From CAYYHA01 sp964471535 (lineage in GTDB: Bacteria > Myxococcota > Myxococcia > SLRQ01), in the NCBI GenBank assembly GCA_964471535.1, contig CAYYHA010000073.1, forward strand, positions 1-16,439: a stretch of DNA of 16,439 nucleotides. Direction: 5' to 3'. The notes under the pieces were generated by a model. The model was not told the origin of the DNA, made no database searches, and worked only from the letters and a program-made list of their open reading frames with translations. The position numbers and the translations under genes were made by a program. This document shows, one piece after another, positions 8,484 to 16,417 of this stretch; position 1 is the stretch's first letter, and each line of letters begins with the position of its first letter.

Positions 8484-9658
8484 GGAAGGAAGGATCGTGG
8501 GAGAGTGCGGCCGGGCGGGGCCGCGCGGAGCGCCCCATCTGCCGCCGGTTCCGGTGGGTCCCGTTCCCGCGGAGGCTCGTGCTCTGCCTCGTGGGCGCGG
8601 CCCTGCTGCCCCGCCCGAGCTCCGGCCAGGGTGCGGCCTCGACTGAGGTTCTGGACCCCGCCGCCCCACCCCTCGATGCGGCCGAGGCCTTGGCGCGCGG
8701 GCCCCGGAGGCCACCCGATCTCGAGACCTGGATGCGGGAGAACCCCAGCGTCTGCGTAGGCGCGGTCGACGTGCGCCTGAAGACCCCCTTCGAGGCCCGC
8801 TTCGGCGATCACGTCCTGTCGGTGCTCGGCTCGACGGCCCGCCTCCGTCGCACGGAGAGTCCGCATCCCGGGGAGCTGCGCTTCGGCGTGCTCGTGGGGA
8901 TCAAGGAGGCGGACCCGGCGACGCTTCGCTCGCTGGACCGCTTCCTCCGTCGCTTCCAACACGCAGGCGTGGATGCGGTGCTCGTGGGGGGGGATACGGC
9001 CCGAGGGCGCTTCGAACTCGAGCGCATCTTCACGCAGCTCGCCGAGAGCGGCCTGCCCATCCTCGCCATCCCCGGCAACAACGAGTCGCGCACCCGCTTC
9101 AACGGTGCCTTGCTGCAGGTGTGGCGCTCCCATCCCAACGTCGTCAACATGTCGCTGGTTCGCCGCGTCGACCTGGACGGGGTCGACATCGTCAGCCTGC
9201 CCGGCTACCACCTGCGGCAGTTCGCCAGCGAGAGCGCAAGCTGCATCCACGATGCCGAAGACGTGAAGTCGCTCGTCCCCCTCGCCGAGGGCGCCGACGA
9301 TCCGGTGCTCCTGCTCACCCACGGCCCGCCCAAGCAGCGGGGCCGGCGGCGCCTGGACTTCATCCCCGACGCCGGGAACGTGGGCCACGCGCTGCTCACC
9401 GAGACGATCCGCCGCGCCGGCATCCGCTTCGGGATTCACGGCCACATCGTCGAGGCCGGTGCCACGGCCACCACCCTCGACGGCTCGCCGGTCAAACAGG
9501 GACGCTGGTCCCGCGAGCTCTTCCTGAACCCGGGGATCGCCAATTCACTACCCACCGTCCTCAACGCAGGCTGGACCAGCTACGGCACCGCCGCGATCGT
9601 GAGCGTGCGCCGGGGCAAGGCGCGCTGGAAGCTGCTGCGCGCACCACGGCCGCGCTAA
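8480..9658 (+). CDS. Exported metallophosphoesterase-like protein with degenerate first metal motif
   Basis: The 392-residue product has an N-terminal basic stretch and hydrophobic segment (about 31-45) suggesting a signal peptide, then about 85 residues without recognised features. The calcineurin-like phosphoesterase core starts at about 133. Motifs seen are GGD (170-172), PGNNE (198-202), THGPP (280-284) and HGH (320-322), in the family order. The usual first motif Asp-x-His is not apparent: the matching strand reads LRFGVLVGIKEAD, so metal binding may be altered. The start ATG 8480 overlaps the stop of the FG-GAP gene as ATGA, a sign of translational coupling; the frame upstream is only shadow coding. 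Likely role is hydrolysis of a phosphoester outside the cytoplasm, or a non-catalytic relative working with the propeller protein. Substrate unknown. Confidence 0.72.
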   Translation: MRKEGSWESAAGRGRAERPICRRFRWVPFPRRLVLCLVGAALLPRPSSGQGAASTEVLDPAAPPLDAAEALARGPRRPPDLETWMRENPSVCVGAVDVRLKTPFEARFGDHVLSVLGSTARLRRTESPHPGELRFGVLVGIKEADPATLRSLDRFLRRFQHAGVDAVLVGGDTARGRFELERIFTQLAESGLPILAIPGNNESRTRFNGALLQVWRSHPNVVNMSLVRRVDLDGVDIVSLPGYHLRQFASESASCIHDAEDVKSLVPLAEGADDPVLLLTHGPPKQRGRRRLDFIPDAGNVGHALLTETIRRAGIRFGIHGHIVEAGATATTLDGSPVKQGRWSRELFLNPGIANSLPTVLNAGWTSYGTAAIVSVRRGKARWKLLRAPRPR

Positions 9659-9797
9659 TGCGCGTCCCACAAGCGCCCCTTACGGCAGAGCACTCTAAGC
9701 GGCAGGCTCGGAAAACCCAGCCGCTGTCGAGCCGCCAAGCATAGCGGATCAAATTTTGCGCACTTATCCGTGCCAGGTTAGGAGATGCGCGCGAATG

Positions 9798-10328
9798 TCA
9801 GGGGTCGAGATACTCGTCGCCCGGGCAGCTCTCCGCGGCTCGGGCGGCGCGCTCACGCTCCAAAAGCTCCGCTTCCGATATCGGGGTGTCGAGATATTTG
9901 GCCGCATTGTGTAGGCCATCGTCCTCCTCCCAGAAGTAGCCCTGCGAGGCGAGGACGTAGCGCCCATCGACGGTGCGAACGTAAAGGTGACCGCGCGTGG
10001 GTGTGCCGTCGATCTGGAGACGGCCCGATGCGTGTCGGTCCACCTCCATTTTTCCGGGAAAGAGAATCTGAACCCGCCCGGTCTCGCCCGTGCCGTAGCG
10101 GATCTGCTCGACATCCACCGTCACCGGGGCGAACTCGTAGGGCGGCTTGTAGCCAGAAAGGTCCATGACTCTTGGCGCCTCCCAGCTGACGACACGCCCG
10201 ACCCAGGCCGCGTCGGAGTTGCGAACGATCTGGCACACCGATGCCGGTCGAACGAGCGCCTCGGGCTGGGTACAGGCGAAGAGTCCGGCAAGGCTCGACA
10301 GGACGATTGGGAGGGCGTGAGGTCTCAT
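9798..10328 (-). CDS. Small lipoprotein of unknown function
   Basis: The 176-residue product opens with a good lipoprotein signal (MRPHALPIVLSSLAGLFAC, Cys19, lipobox LFAC). ATG 10328 is supported by AGGAG six bases upstream (on the minus strand AGGAGTTTCCTATG). The mature part has CQIVRNSDAAWVGRVVSWEAP, a VTVDVEQIRYGTGE strand, RVQILFPG and a DGRYVLASQGYFWEEDDG segment. This beta-rich pattern resembles small proteins that sense or bind at the cell surface (a VG-V-----Y-F-V---I-G repeat as in OB-like/netrin-like lipoproteins), but I cannot assign a family. A KYLDTPISEAELLERERAARAAE helix closes it. Its base composition is lower in G+C than its neighbours, and the gene immediately upstream is truncated, so acquisition from elsewhere is plausible. 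It converges on the metallophosphoesterase-like gene. Confidence 0.7.
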   Translation of the reverse strand: MRPHALPIVLSSLAGLFACTQPEALVRPASVCQIVRNSDAAWVGRVVSWEAPRVMDLSGYKPPYEFAPVTVDVEQIRYGTGETGRVQILFPGKMEVDRHASGRLQIDGTPTRGHLYVRTVDGRYVLASQGYFWEEDDGLHNAAKYLDTPISEAELLERERAARAAESCPGDEYLDP

Positions 10329-10337
10329 AGGAAACTC

Positions 10338-10487
10338 CTATTGGGCGAGAAAGATATCGTAATTTTGTCCGGCTTCGTAAATGCGAACCGGCGTACCAGA
10401 GAGCCCGACGGACAGGTTCGTCTGTTGCCACGCGCTCCAATTTCCAGACGCCGAGGCTTTGGTGCGGTGGTACACGCGTCCATCGTT
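10338..10487 (-). pseudogene. C-terminal remnant of a beta-propeller/lectin-like protein gene
   Basis: On the minus strand a 49-codon stretch reads NDGRVYHRTKASASGNWSAW and continues to ...VRIYEAGQNYDIFLAQ before TAG (10340-10338). The GRVYHR---------GNWSAWQQ pattern is that of propeller blades in tectonin/PLL-type lectins and related repeat proteins (DGR-YHR...G-WS-W). A TGA at 10490-10488 closes the frame immediately upstream. Beyond it the sequence switches to very G+C-rich DNA with no related coding in any frame that I can find. The fragment therefore looks like the last blade of a gene whose body was deleted or left behind. It ends 10 bases before the ATG of the lipoprotein gene, a spacing typical of two genes in one operon. 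Confidence 0.6.
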
Positions 10488-10565
10488 TCACCGGTGCACG
10501 GGCCCGCTCGCTGGAGGCGCGCGGCCGGGCACGGGCGGCTGCGCTCCGTCGGATCGGCGCGCAGA

Positions 10566-10589
10566 CCCTGCGGCGAGGGCGCCGCGGGG
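10566..10589 (-). terminator. Possible terminator after the fad-Nudix operon
   Basis: Plus-strand CCCTGCGGCG (10566-10575) pairs with CGCCGCGGGG (10580-10589) around a 4-nt loop, with one G-T pair (a C-A mismatch in the minus-strand transcript). It lies about 20 bp beyond the Nudix stop codon. No T-tract follows. Confidence 0.4.
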
Positions 10590-10609
10590 CCGACGCGCGG
10601 CCTCGCCTC

Positions 10610-11578
10610 CTACCCGGTCTCCTCGGCCCGCCTCGAGACCCACGCGCCGCCCTCGAGCACCACCCGCGAGGGGGTCTGGGTCAGCGGGTGGTCGGGGTCG
10701 ATGGGAAGCCCCTCACCCTCGGTCGCCCCGTAGGCGGGGTCCCAGGGGAGCAGGATCGCCGGCGGGTCGAGCTGCACCTTGGGAAGAATCGCCACCACGT
10801 CCCGCTCGGAGGCAGCGCGGAAGAGCGCCTCGATACTCGGGAACTCGGCGAGCTCCTCCACCGTGCGCGCCGTCGGGGGGGCGAGGAAGATCTCCTCGCG
10901 GGCGGCCCGCTGCAGCGCTTCTGCCGGCGAGAGCCAGGCCGAAGCGGTGGTCTCCTCCTCGTCGATGGCCGGCTCCTGCCCCGCCGGCATCTCGGCGAGG
11001 AAGAAGCGGGCATCGAAGCGCCGCCCCTCGAAGCTCGGCGTGACCCAGTGGGCGAAGTAGGAGAGGGCTTCGAGATCGAGGACGAGGTCCTCCTGCTCGA
11101 GCACCTCGGCGAAGGTGAGGGGATCGCTGCGGTCGTGGATGCGGCGGCGGTAGGTCTGGAAGCGGCCGTGCACCTCGGGGCGATCGAAGGTCACCGGGCG
11201 CCCGTCTGTGGCGTGGCGGGCGAGGAGCACCCCCGCCTCCTCGAAGAGCTCCCGTGCCGCGGCCACGTAGAGGCCCAGTGCCACCTCGGGGGAGAGGGGG
11301 CGCCCGGGGGTGGCCTCGAGGCGGGCTGCCGCGCGCGCGGCCGCTCCTTCGGGGAGCCGGGCGAGCATCCGCTCCGAGCCGTCGCAGGCGTCGACCTTGC
11401 CACCAGGGAAGACGTGGGCCCCCCCCATGAACGCCGCGTCCCCGTGGCGGCGCACGAAGAAGACTTCGAAGGGCGCCGCCGCCCCCGCGGGCCGCACGAG
11501 GATCACCGTCGCCGCATCGGCGGGCACCGGGTCCCGGCGGGCACCCGGCTTGGTGAAGGGGTGGCGCCGCTCACTCAT
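10610..11578 (-). CDS. NUDT19-like Nudix hydrolase (predicted CoA/acyl-CoA diphosphatase)
   Basis: The 322-residue product has a Nudix fold opening with ATVILVRP (23-30) and VFFVRRHGDAAFMGGAHVFPGGKVD (39-63). The Nudix box is split: Gly59-Gly60 is followed by about 48 residues before the REL-EEAG part (109-116), instead of the usual short spacing. That insertion is characteristic of the NUDT19/RP2 group, whose studied mammalian member hydrolyses CoA and CoA esters. Metal-binding Glu residues (Glu110, Glu113, Glu114) are present. The C-terminal half contains FAHWVTPSFEGRRFDARFFL and E-TTASAWLSPAEAL, also typical of the group. It is the third gene after fadI and fadJ with a 48-bp gap, which supports a role in CoA-ester turnover during fatty acid oxidation. 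No signal peptide; cytoplasmic. Substrate is inferred from family and context. Confidence 0.85.
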   Translation of the reverse strand: MSERRHPFTKPGARRDPVPADAATVILVRPAGAAAPFEVFFVRRHGDAAFMGGAHVFPGGKVDACDGSERMLARLPEGAAARAAARLEATPGRPLSPEVALGLYVAAARELFEEAGVLLARHATDGRPVTFDRPEVHGRFQTYRRRIHDRSDPLTFAEVLEQEDLVLDLEALSYFAHWVTPSFEGRRFDARFFLAEMPAGQEPAIDEEETTASAWLSPAEALQRAAREEIFLAPPTARTVEELAEFPSIEALFRAASERDVVAILPKVQLDPPAILLPWDPAYGATEGEGLPIDPDHPLTQTPSRVVLEGGAWVSRRAEETG

Positions 11579-11626
11579 CGCGCACCCGAGGCGCCGCCGC
11601 GCCCGTGCTGCCGTGCCCTGCCGGGG

Positions 11627-13855
11627 CTACGATCGGAACTTCTTCCCACTCCGGGCATGGTCCTTGAGGATCTCCGCCGGGTGGAAGCGCTCGCCGTAGC
11701 GCTCGGCGAAGCGCTCCATGCGCCGCACGATCTCCTGGGCGCCGACGCGATCGATGTACATGAAGGGGCCGCCGCGGAAGGGTGGGAAGCCCAGGCCGAA
11801 GACCGCGCCGATGTCACCGTCGCGGGCGCTGCGCAGGATGCCCTCCTGCAGACAGAGCGCCGCCTCGTTCACGAACTGCAGGGACAACCGCTGCTGGATC
11901 TCCTCTTTGGGGAAGTCCTTGCGCTCCGCCGTCTGCCCGAGGACGAGGTACACCGTCTCGTCGACGCCCTTCTTCTTCCCGTTCTCGTAGCGGTAGAAGC
12001 CGCGGCCGTTCTTGCGCCCCTTTCGGCCGTCCTCGATGAGGGCGTCCATGGTGCCAGGCGCCTTCAGGCGGTCGCCGAAAGCCTCCTGCATGATCTTGGC
12101 GACCTTCGCGCCGACGTCGATGCCCACCTCGTCCAGAAGCGTGATGGGACCGACGGGGAAGCCCCAGTCCTTCATCGCCTCGTCGAGGGCCTCCACCGAG
12201 GCGCCCTCGGCGAGGAGCCACGCCGCCTCGTTCATGTACGGGGCGAGGACCCGCGAGGTGTAGAAGCCGGTGCCGTCGTTGACCACGATCACCGTCTTGC
12301 CCTGCTTCTTGCCGAAATCCACGCAGGTCACGGTGACCCAGTCCGCGGTCTTCTCGGTGGTGATGATCTCGAGAAGCGGCATCTTCTCCACCGGGGAGAA
12401 GTAGTGCATGCCGATCACCAGCTCGGGCCGCTTGGCTTTCTCCGCGATCTTCGTGATGGGGATGGAGCTGGTGTTCGAGGCGAAGATGGTGTCCTCGCGG
12501 GCGCGTTCTTCCACGTCGGCGAGCACCCGCTGCTTCAGATCGATGTCCTCGAAGACCGCCTCGATGACGAGGTCCACGTTCTGGTAGCCCGAGTAGTCGA
12601 GGGTCCCGGTCACCCGGTGCATCAGCTCGTCGACCTCGCGCTCGCTGCGGATCTTCCGCTTGCGATCCTTTTCCAGCTCGCCGCGGATGTGCCGCAGCGC
12701 CCGGCCGACGCCCGCATCGTCGATCTCCTTGATGCGCACCGGCACCCCGGCCTTCGTGAGGGTGACGGTGGAGATGCCGGCTCCCATGAGACCGCCGCCG
12801 AGCACGCCCACCTTCTTCACTGGATGGGCCTCGACCCCCTCGGTGTCGACGCCGATGTCCTTCTTCAGCTCCTGCGTGGCGAAGAAGATGGAGATGAGCG
12901 CCTTGGCCTCGGGGGTCTGCGTCAGCTCGCCGAACTTCTCTGCCTCGAGGGCGAGACCCGCTTCGAAGCCCTCCTGGATGCCCACGCGGACGCACTCGAG
13001 GATGGCCTCGGGTGCGGGGTAGTTGCCGCGGGTCTGCTTGAGCAGGCGCTCTCGGGCCTGCTTGAAGAGGATGCGCTGTCCGACGGGGTTCTCCTCGAGG
13101 GCGAGGTGCTGCAGGAACTCGGGGTCCGAGAACTCCTTGGCCAGCGCCTGCAGCCGCGCGAGGCCCTGCTTGGGCGGCTCGAGCTCCCCGCTGGCAGCCT
13201 GCCGCGCCCGGAGCCGGGCGATGTCGAGGAGGATGTCCTTCGGCACGACCTCGTCGGCGAGCCCCAGACGCCGCGCCTTCCGCGGCCGGATGTTGCGCCC
13301 GGTGAGCATCGCATCGAGGGCGTTGGCGATCCCGATGAGACGGGGCAGGCGCTGCGTGCCGCCCGCTCCCGGAAGGAGCCCGAGCTTCACCTCGGGAAGG
13401 CCCAAGGTGGTGCGCTTCTCGTCGTCGCTGACGATGCGCATCGACGCGGTGAGCGCCAGCTCGAGCCCGCCGCCCAGGCAGGGGCCGTGGATCGCCGCCA
13501 CCACCGGCTTGTGGCGCTCCTTGTGTAGCGCCTCGATGCGGCCGAAGGCGGCTTGAAGCTGCCGGGAGGCACGCGTGGCCTCGGCGGCGCTGCCCAAGTT
13601 CTTGATGACCTCGATGTCCGCACCGGCGAGGAAGCCGCTCTCCTTCGCCGAGCCGAGCACCACCGCCCGGATCGAGGCGTCGTGCTCGAGACGCTCGATG
13701 ACCTTCGTCAGGTCCGGTTCGAGCTTGGGGCCGATAGTGTTGAGCGGCTCGCCCTGCACATCGAGCAGGACCGTCGCAACCCCATGGTCGTCGATCTCGA
13801 AGCGGACGTGCTCGAGGCCCATCTCTTCCTTGGTAGACGCTTTGGCCGTGGCCAT
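11627..13855 (-). CDS. fadJ: Multifunctional enoyl-CoA hydratase / 3-hydroxyacyl-CoA dehydrogenase (FadJ-type)
   Basis: The 742-residue length and two-part design match the alpha subunit of bacterial beta-oxidation complexes. Residues about 14-200 are a crotonase domain with the oxyanion-hole segment SGFLAGAD (73-80) and the two catalytic glutamates Glu132 (GGGLELAL) and Glu155 (LPEVKLGLLPGAGG). Residues about 346-525 are the NAD-binding dehydrogenase domain with GGGLMGAG (353-360), ASNTSS (459-464) and the catalytic His484 in GMHYFSP, with Glu496 as its partner. Two C-terminal dehydrogenase helical domains follow (WGFPVGP; FGLGFPPFRGGP at about 686-697). The enzyme hydrates 2-enoyl-CoA and oxidises 3-hydroxyacyl-CoA, handing 3-ketoacyl-CoA to the thiolase. 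ATG 13855 has a purine-rich AAGGGGTAAGG upstream. It lies 45 bp after the thiolase gene in the same operon. FadB is the alternative name; pairing with a FadI-like thiolase favours FadJ. Confidence 0.93.
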   Translation of the reverse strand: MATAKASTKEEMGLEHVRFEIDDHGVATVLLDVQGEPLNTIGPKLEPDLTKVIERLEHDASIRAVVLGSAKESGFLAGADIEVIKNLGSAAEATRASRQLQAAFGRIEALHKERHKPVVAAIHGPCLGGGLELALTASMRIVSDDEKRTTLGLPEVKLGLLPGAGGTQRLPRLIGIANALDAMLTGRNIRPRKARRLGLADEVVPKDILLDIARLRARQAASGELEPPKQGLARLQALAKEFSDPEFLQHLALEENPVGQRILFKQARERLLKQTRGNYPAPEAILECVRVGIQEGFEAGLALEAEKFGELTQTPEAKALISIFFATQELKKDIGVDTEGVEAHPVKKVGVLGGGLMGAGISTVTLTKAGVPVRIKEIDDAGVGRALRHIRGELEKDRKRKIRSEREVDELMHRVTGTLDYSGYQNVDLVIEAVFEDIDLKQRVLADVEERAREDTIFASNTSSIPITKIAEKAKRPELVIGMHYFSPVEKMPLLEIITTEKTADWVTVTCVDFGKKQGKTVIVVNDGTGFYTSRVLAPYMNEAAWLLAEGASVEALDEAMKDWGFPVGPITLLDEVGIDVGAKVAKIMQEAFGDRLKAPGTMDALIEDGRKGRKNGRGFYRYENGKKKGVDETVYLVLGQTAERKDFPKEEIQQRLSLQFVNEAALCLQEGILRSARDGDIGAVFGLGFPPFRGGPFMYIDRVGAQEIVRRMERFAERYGERFHPAEILKDHARSGKKFRS

Positions 13856-13900
13856 GATCCTTACCCCTTTTGGTGGTGGTTCGCTTCTTGCCCTCGAGCC

Positions 13901-15205
<1,305 letters not shown>

Positions 15206-15237
15206 CTCGACGCTCCTTGGAAAGGGTGGGAGCCACG

Positions 15238-15266
15238 GTGATAGGGACGCTGACGCACCGAGTCAA
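15238..15266 (-). promoter_or_regulatory. Sigma-70-type promoter of the fadI operon
   Basis: On the minus strand TTGACT (15266-15261) and TATCAC (15243-15238) are separated by exactly 17 bp. The predicted transcription start at about 15231 leaves a leader of roughly 25 bases containing AAGGAG before ATG 15205. Five of six bases match the -35 consensus. Confidence 0.55.
15251..15265. promoter_or_regulatory. Dyad TGAC-N7-GTCA overlapping the fadI -35
   Basis: TGAC (15251-15254) and GTCA (15262-15265) form a short inverted repeat covering most of the -35 box and part of the spacer, where a bound repressor would block RNA polymerase. Its half-site core matches that of the larger dyad at 15282-15301. 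Confidence 0.35.
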
Positions 15267-15281
15267 GAGGTGGGGCGATCT

Positions 15282-15301
15282 TTGACCGATTCCTCAGTCA
15301 A
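15282..15301. promoter_or_regulatory. Operator-like inverted repeat upstream of fadI
   Basis: TTGACCGATTCCTCAGTCAA has 8-bp arms (15282-15289 and 15294-15301) that agree at seven of eight positions, with a 4-bp spacer. Size and symmetry suit a TetR-family homodimer, a class that often controls beta-oxidation genes. It lies 15 bp upstream of the -35 hexamer. Assignment to a specific regulator is inference. Confidence 0.45.
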
Positions 15302-15374
15302 CGAGCCCGCTGCGGGGCCGGTGGCCCCGACGCGCCCGTGTCCGGAGTGCCTGCCGGGGGTTGGACGGGGCCTT

Positions 15375-15388
15375 TAGGGTCATCCCTA
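15375..15388. promoter_or_regulatory. Dyad TAGGG-N4-CCCTA upstream of the response regulator
   Basis: TAGGGTCATCCCTA has perfect 5-bp arms around TCAT. It lies about 25 bp upstream of the TATGAT at 15413 and about 150 bp upstream of ATG 15537, a place where a regulator, perhaps the response regulator itself, could bind. No direct evidence of function. Confidence 0.3.
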
Positions 15389-15536
15389 CCTTTCCCCCGC
15401 GCATCACCGGGCTATGATGGGCGCTCGAAGCGGCTGGGTAGAATACGAGACATACCTGCCGGGCGGTGGCGAGCCGGGGGCGTATCGGGCCACCACGGAA
15501 GCCCGGGGGGGCGCGAGGCTCCGTACGGGGGATACG

Positions 15537-16157
15537 ATGGGTAGACACCTGCTGGTGGTCGACGGCCACCATGTGGTTCGGGAGGCGTTGGCAGAATATT
15601 TCCGGTCGGTCTTGGGGGCCTCACGGGTCAGCCGCGCAGCATCGGGGGAAGCGGCCCTGGAGATGCTGCGCAACGGGGCGCGCAGGCCGGAGCTGGTCAT
15701 CATGGACCTGAAGCTGGACGGGTCCCTCCACGGGCTCGATCTGGCGGAGAGGCTGTGTCGAGAGTGGCCGGGGCTGCCCGTGGTGGTGCTGACCAACTGC
15801 CACCGGCCTGCGGTCGTGCGGGCGGCCCTGAAGGCGGGCGTCCGCGCCTACCTCCTCAAGTCCTGCACCGTGGACGAGCTCGAGGCCGCCGTGGAGGCCG
15901 TGCTCGACGGCGGGCGCTACCTCTCGCCGCAGCTGCCGGCGAAGGCCGGAGACGCCCCCGACCCCTCGGTGCTCTCCCCTCGGGAGCGGCAGGTGCTCAC
16001 CCTCATCGCCCGCGGCGGCACCACCAAGTCCATCGCCAGCGACCTCGGCATCAGCCCGAAGACGGTGGAGAAGCATCGGGGGAAGATCTCCCAGAAGCTG
16101 GGTCTCAACTCGGTGGCGCAGCTGACCCGCCTGGCGCTGGACCACGAGCTGGTCTAG
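15537..16157 (+). CDS. NarL/FixJ-family response regulator with altered acidic pocket
   Basis: The 206-residue protein has a receiver domain (1-125) and a LuxR-type DNA-binding domain (147-205). Receiver landmarks are Asp9, the phospho-acceptor Asp57 (VIMDLKLDG), Thr86 (VVLTN) and Lys108 (YLLKS). The usual DD pair at the start of the receiver reads VVDGHH, so the second acidic residue is Gly10. The helix-turn-helix segment begins LSPRERQVL (147-155), with KSIASDLGISPKTVEKHRG in the recognition region. It should bind DNA as a dimer and act on transcription. No histidine kinase gene is in the window, so the partner is unknown. ATG 15537 is chosen because the receiver begins there and GGGGGA precedes it; ATG 15414 would add 41 residues without family features. 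Confidence 0.9.
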   Translation: MGRHLLVVDGHHVVREALAEYFRSVLGASRVSRAASGEAALEMLRNGARRPELVIMDLKLDGSLHGLDLAERLCREWPGLPVVVLTNCHRPAVVRAALKAGVRAYLLKSCTVDELEAAVEAVLDGGRYLSPQLPAKAGDAPDPSVLSPRERQVLTLIARGGTTKSIASDLGISPKTVEKHRGKISQKLGLNSVAQLTRLALDHELV

Positions 16158-16172
16158 TGGAGACGCCCAGGG

Positions 16173-16195
16173 CGGCGGGCTGCGCCGGCCCGCCG
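16173..16195 (+). terminator. Possible terminator hairpin after the response regulator
   Basis: CGGCGGGC (16173-16180) pairs with GCCCGCCG (16188-16195) around a 7-nt loop, starting 15 bp after the stop codon. The 8-bp G+C stem is perfect but lacks a T-tract. Confidence 0.4.
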
Positions 16196-16311
16196 AGCGA
16201 AGCGGGCGCCCGGGCGGGGCGGAGGTTGCCTGCGGTGGCCGCTGGCCTCCCATGGGCACCGGCGAGGCCGCTGCGCGGGCGCGCCTCGCGCCGGGGATCC
16301 TCCACGGACGG

Positions 16312-16340
16312 TTGCACCCCTGCCGGCCATTGCCTATGGG
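16312..16340 (+). promoter_or_regulatory. Candidate promoter of the superoxide dismutase gene
   Basis: TTGCAC (16312-16317) and TATGGG (16335-16340) are separated by 17 bp. The predicted transcription start at about 16347 gives a leader of about 70 bases before ATG 16418. The -10 matches consensus at three positions only, so this is tentative. Confidence 0.35.
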
Positions 16341-16350
16341 AAGGGCACCG

Positions 16351-16363
16351 AAACGGTCCGTTT
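16351..16363. promoter_or_regulatory. Perfect 13-bp palindrome near the sod transcription start
   Basis: AAACGGTCCGTTT has perfect 6-bp arms about a central T. It lies at roughly +5 to +17 relative to the predicted promoter, a position from which a bound protein would repress transcription. The binding protein is unknown. Confidence 0.45.
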
Positions 16364-16417
16364 TGGGGCCCGATGCCCATCCCACAACCTCACCTCACAA
16401 CCCAAGGGAGAAGACGC

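Larger units (their letters stand above)
15206..15536. other. Divergent intergenic region, fadI and response regulator
   Basis: This 331-base stretch has no gene I can support. On its left it holds the fadI ribosome site, a sigma-70-type promoter for the minus strand and two TGAC/GTCA dyads. In the middle there is a TAGGG/CCCTA dyad, then a TATGAT at 15413-15418 and a TAGAAT at 15437-15442 that could serve as -10 elements for the plus-strand regulator. The frame of the regulator stays open back to ATG 15414, but that part reads as non-conserved leader. Confidence 0.6.

Noticed and set aside
9683..9696. tRNA-like string GGCAGAGCACTC resembling a D-arm end, possible tRNA attachment-site remnant
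   Set aside because: No acceptor stem, anticodon arm or T-arm (GGTTCGA-type) can be placed around it on either strand.
10688..13528. 946-codon plus-strand open frame
   Set aside because: It is the antisense shadow of the Nudix and fadJ genes, which have clear catalytic motifs on the other strand; its translation shows only composition-driven Leu/Glu/His/Gly runs.
15414..15536. N-terminal extension of the response regulator from ATG 15414
   Set aside because: The 41 extra residues have no family features, a receiver domain starts naturally at 15537, and the stretch carries candidate -10 elements.
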